This document shows positions 62,984-64,000 of a stretch of DNA of 64,000 nucleotides, one piece after another. The stretch is taken from NCBI GenBank assembly GCA_044224905.1, contig JBGAJN010000002.1:868001-932000 (forward strand), given 5' to 3'. The notes beneath the pieces are model-generated. The model had not been told where the DNA came from and did no database searches. It saw only the letters and a program-made list of their open reading frames with translations. The DNA comes from JBGAJN01 sp044224905. GTDB lineage: Bacteria; Verrucomicrobiota; Verrucomicrobiia; Limisphaerales; JBGAJN01. Position numbers and translations under genes: made by a program. Position 1 is the first letter of the stretch; each line of letters starts with the position of its first letter.

Positions 62984-64000
62984 ATGAAAAAACGTCTTCT
63001 CTACGGAGTCCTCGTTACGGGGCTTCTCCTCAACCTCGTCGTCGGTGCGCAGATCTATCTCCACTCCGCGGAAGCCGCCGGGAAGGACGACGCGTATTCG
63101 AATTACGCGCTCTTCACCCGCGTGTTGGAAATGGTTCTCCAAGATTACGTCGATGGCGACAAGGTCACGCGTCAGGACCTCGTGCAAGGCGCGCTCAAGG
63201 GCATGATTAGCACGCTCGATCCGCACAGCGAGTTCATGGATTCGCGGAAGTACAAAGATTTGAAGGACGACACGGAAGGCGCGTTCGGCGGAGTGGGCTT
63301 GGTGATTTCCATGAAGGACGGCCACATCACGGTGGTTTCGCCGATGGATGAAAGCCCCGGCGCCAAAGCGGGCATTCAACCCGGCGATCGTATTACGAAG
63401 ATCGAAGGCAAGAGCACCGAGAAGATGAGCGTGGGCGATACCGTCAAGCGCTTGCGTGGCGTGCCGGACACCGAGGTGACGATCACGGTGCTGCGCCCGA
63501 GCAATGGCGAATCCAAGGATCACAAACTCATGCGCGCGCTCATCCCCGTGGACACGGTCAAGGACGTGAACGGCAAGCGCGAGTTTCCGTTGTTGCCCGG
63601 CAAGATTGGTTACGTGCGGCTGATGCAGTTCGGCGAGAAGACGAGCTCAGAGTTGGATGCGGCGTTGAAGAAGCTCGACGAAAAAGGCATGCAATCGCTC
63701 GTGCTCGATTTGCGCGGCAACCCGGGCGGGCTGCTCGATCAGGCAGTGAAGGTGTGCGAGAAGTTTCTCCCGCGTGGCAAGCTCGTGGTCTCCACGGAAG
63801 GTCGGAACTCGGCGCAGAAATCCGAGTATCATGCCGGCGGTCGTGAGCATCGTCTGAAATTGCCGATGGCTCTCCTGGTCAACACCGGGAGCGCGAGCGC
63901 GTCGGAGATCGTCGCGGGCTGCTTGCAGGATTTGCAGCGGGCGATCGTGGTCGGCGAGCAGACGTTCGGCAAAGGATCCGTGCAAAGCATCCTGCCGTTA
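62984..64000 (+). CDS. ctpA: S41 carboxy-terminal processing protease (3' end cut by window)
   Basis: The reading frame is open to the window edge. A signal anchor (MKKRLLYGVLVTGLLLNLVV) is followed by a helical N-terminal segment, a PDZ domain (about 95-175, with DGHITVVSPMDESPGAKAG) and an S41 core. Catalytic Ser lies in NTGSASASEIVAG and Lys in GEQTFGKGSVQ. CtpA-type proteases trim periplasmic proteins. An in-frame ATG two codons earlier is an equal start candidate. The C-terminus is missing. Confidence 0.92.
   Translation, partial: MKKRLLYGVLVTGLLLNLVVGAQIYLHSAEAAGKDDAYSNYALFTRVLEMVLQDYVDGDKVTRQDLVQGALKGMISTLDPHSEFMDSRKYKDLKDDTEGAFGGVGLVISMKDGHITVVSPMDESPGAKAGIQPGDRITKIEGKSTEKMSVGDTVKRLRGVPDTEVTITVLRPSNGESKDHKLMRALIPVDTVKDVNGKREFPLLPGKIGYVRLMQFGEKTSSELDAALKKLDEKGMQSLVLDLRGNPGGLLDQAVKVCEKFLPRGKLVVSTEGRNSAQKSEYHAGGREHRLKLPMALLVNTGSASASEIVAGCLQDLQRAIVVGEQTFGKGSVQSILPL

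Overview
The window is a G+C-rich bacterial chromosome segment that looks like Verrucomicrobiota (inference, possibly a Limisphaerales/Pedosphaera-type lineage). Evidence: a secreted type I sulfatase with a C-x-P-S-R site, a CE7 esterase, PQQ-type propeller and SMP-30 genes, a small cytochrome of the planctomycete/verrucomicrobial heme-binding type, GC-rich intergenic palindromes, an MEP isoprenoid gene and a fused SecDF. Signal peptides are common and Shine-Dalgarno sequences are often weak. No rRNA genes and no CRISPR array are present.

Layout. 1-9,936 (minus strand): a double cluster of circularly permuted ATP-grasp, alpha-E and transglutaminase/DUF2126 genes with a phosphofructokinase inside it. 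10,121-15,536: TSUP exporter, secreted protein, M48 protease, and the C-terminal half only of carbamoyl-phosphate synthase (carB). 15,802-22,112: secreted carbohydrate-type enzymes (SMP-30, PQQ propeller, two esterases, sulfatase). 22,390-24,456: Hsp20 and a Do-type protease, with a sigma-54-like promoter before hsp20. 24,541-45,472: housekeeping and mixed metabolism (aldehyde dehydrogenase, HerA-like ATPase, UPF0261, amidohydrolase, permuted papain-like protein, ceramidase-like protein, pheT/pheS separated by a phosphatase-superfamily gene, RcnA-type metal exporter, clpS plus DUF2017, FG-GAP protein, cytochrome, prenyl transferase).

45,583-53,068 is a compact integrative element in tRNA-Thr(CGU). 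The last 45 bp of the tRNA are perfectly duplicated at 53,024-53,068. Inside, in order, are a tyrosine integrase, an excisionase-like HTH protein, an unknown protein, a cluster of 24-bp-spaced dyads, a terminase-small-subunit-like protein and a 1,023-residue SIR2-TPR protein, a strong candidate for an NAD-depleting anti-phage effector. Paired TGCAACA repeats lie just inside both ends. The layout resembles a small phage satellite carrying a defence gene, and it is the most interesting system in the window.

53,169-59,434 is a tight export/repair operon: yajC, secDF, terC, exoD, recJ. 59,435-62,007 is an accessory stretch with a strict 21-bp (two helical turns) array of CTGACAT motifs, clustered palindromic repeats, and two orphan genes with related leaders, one with an Imm26-like N-terminus. 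ispD and a truncated S41 (CtpA-type) protease close the window.
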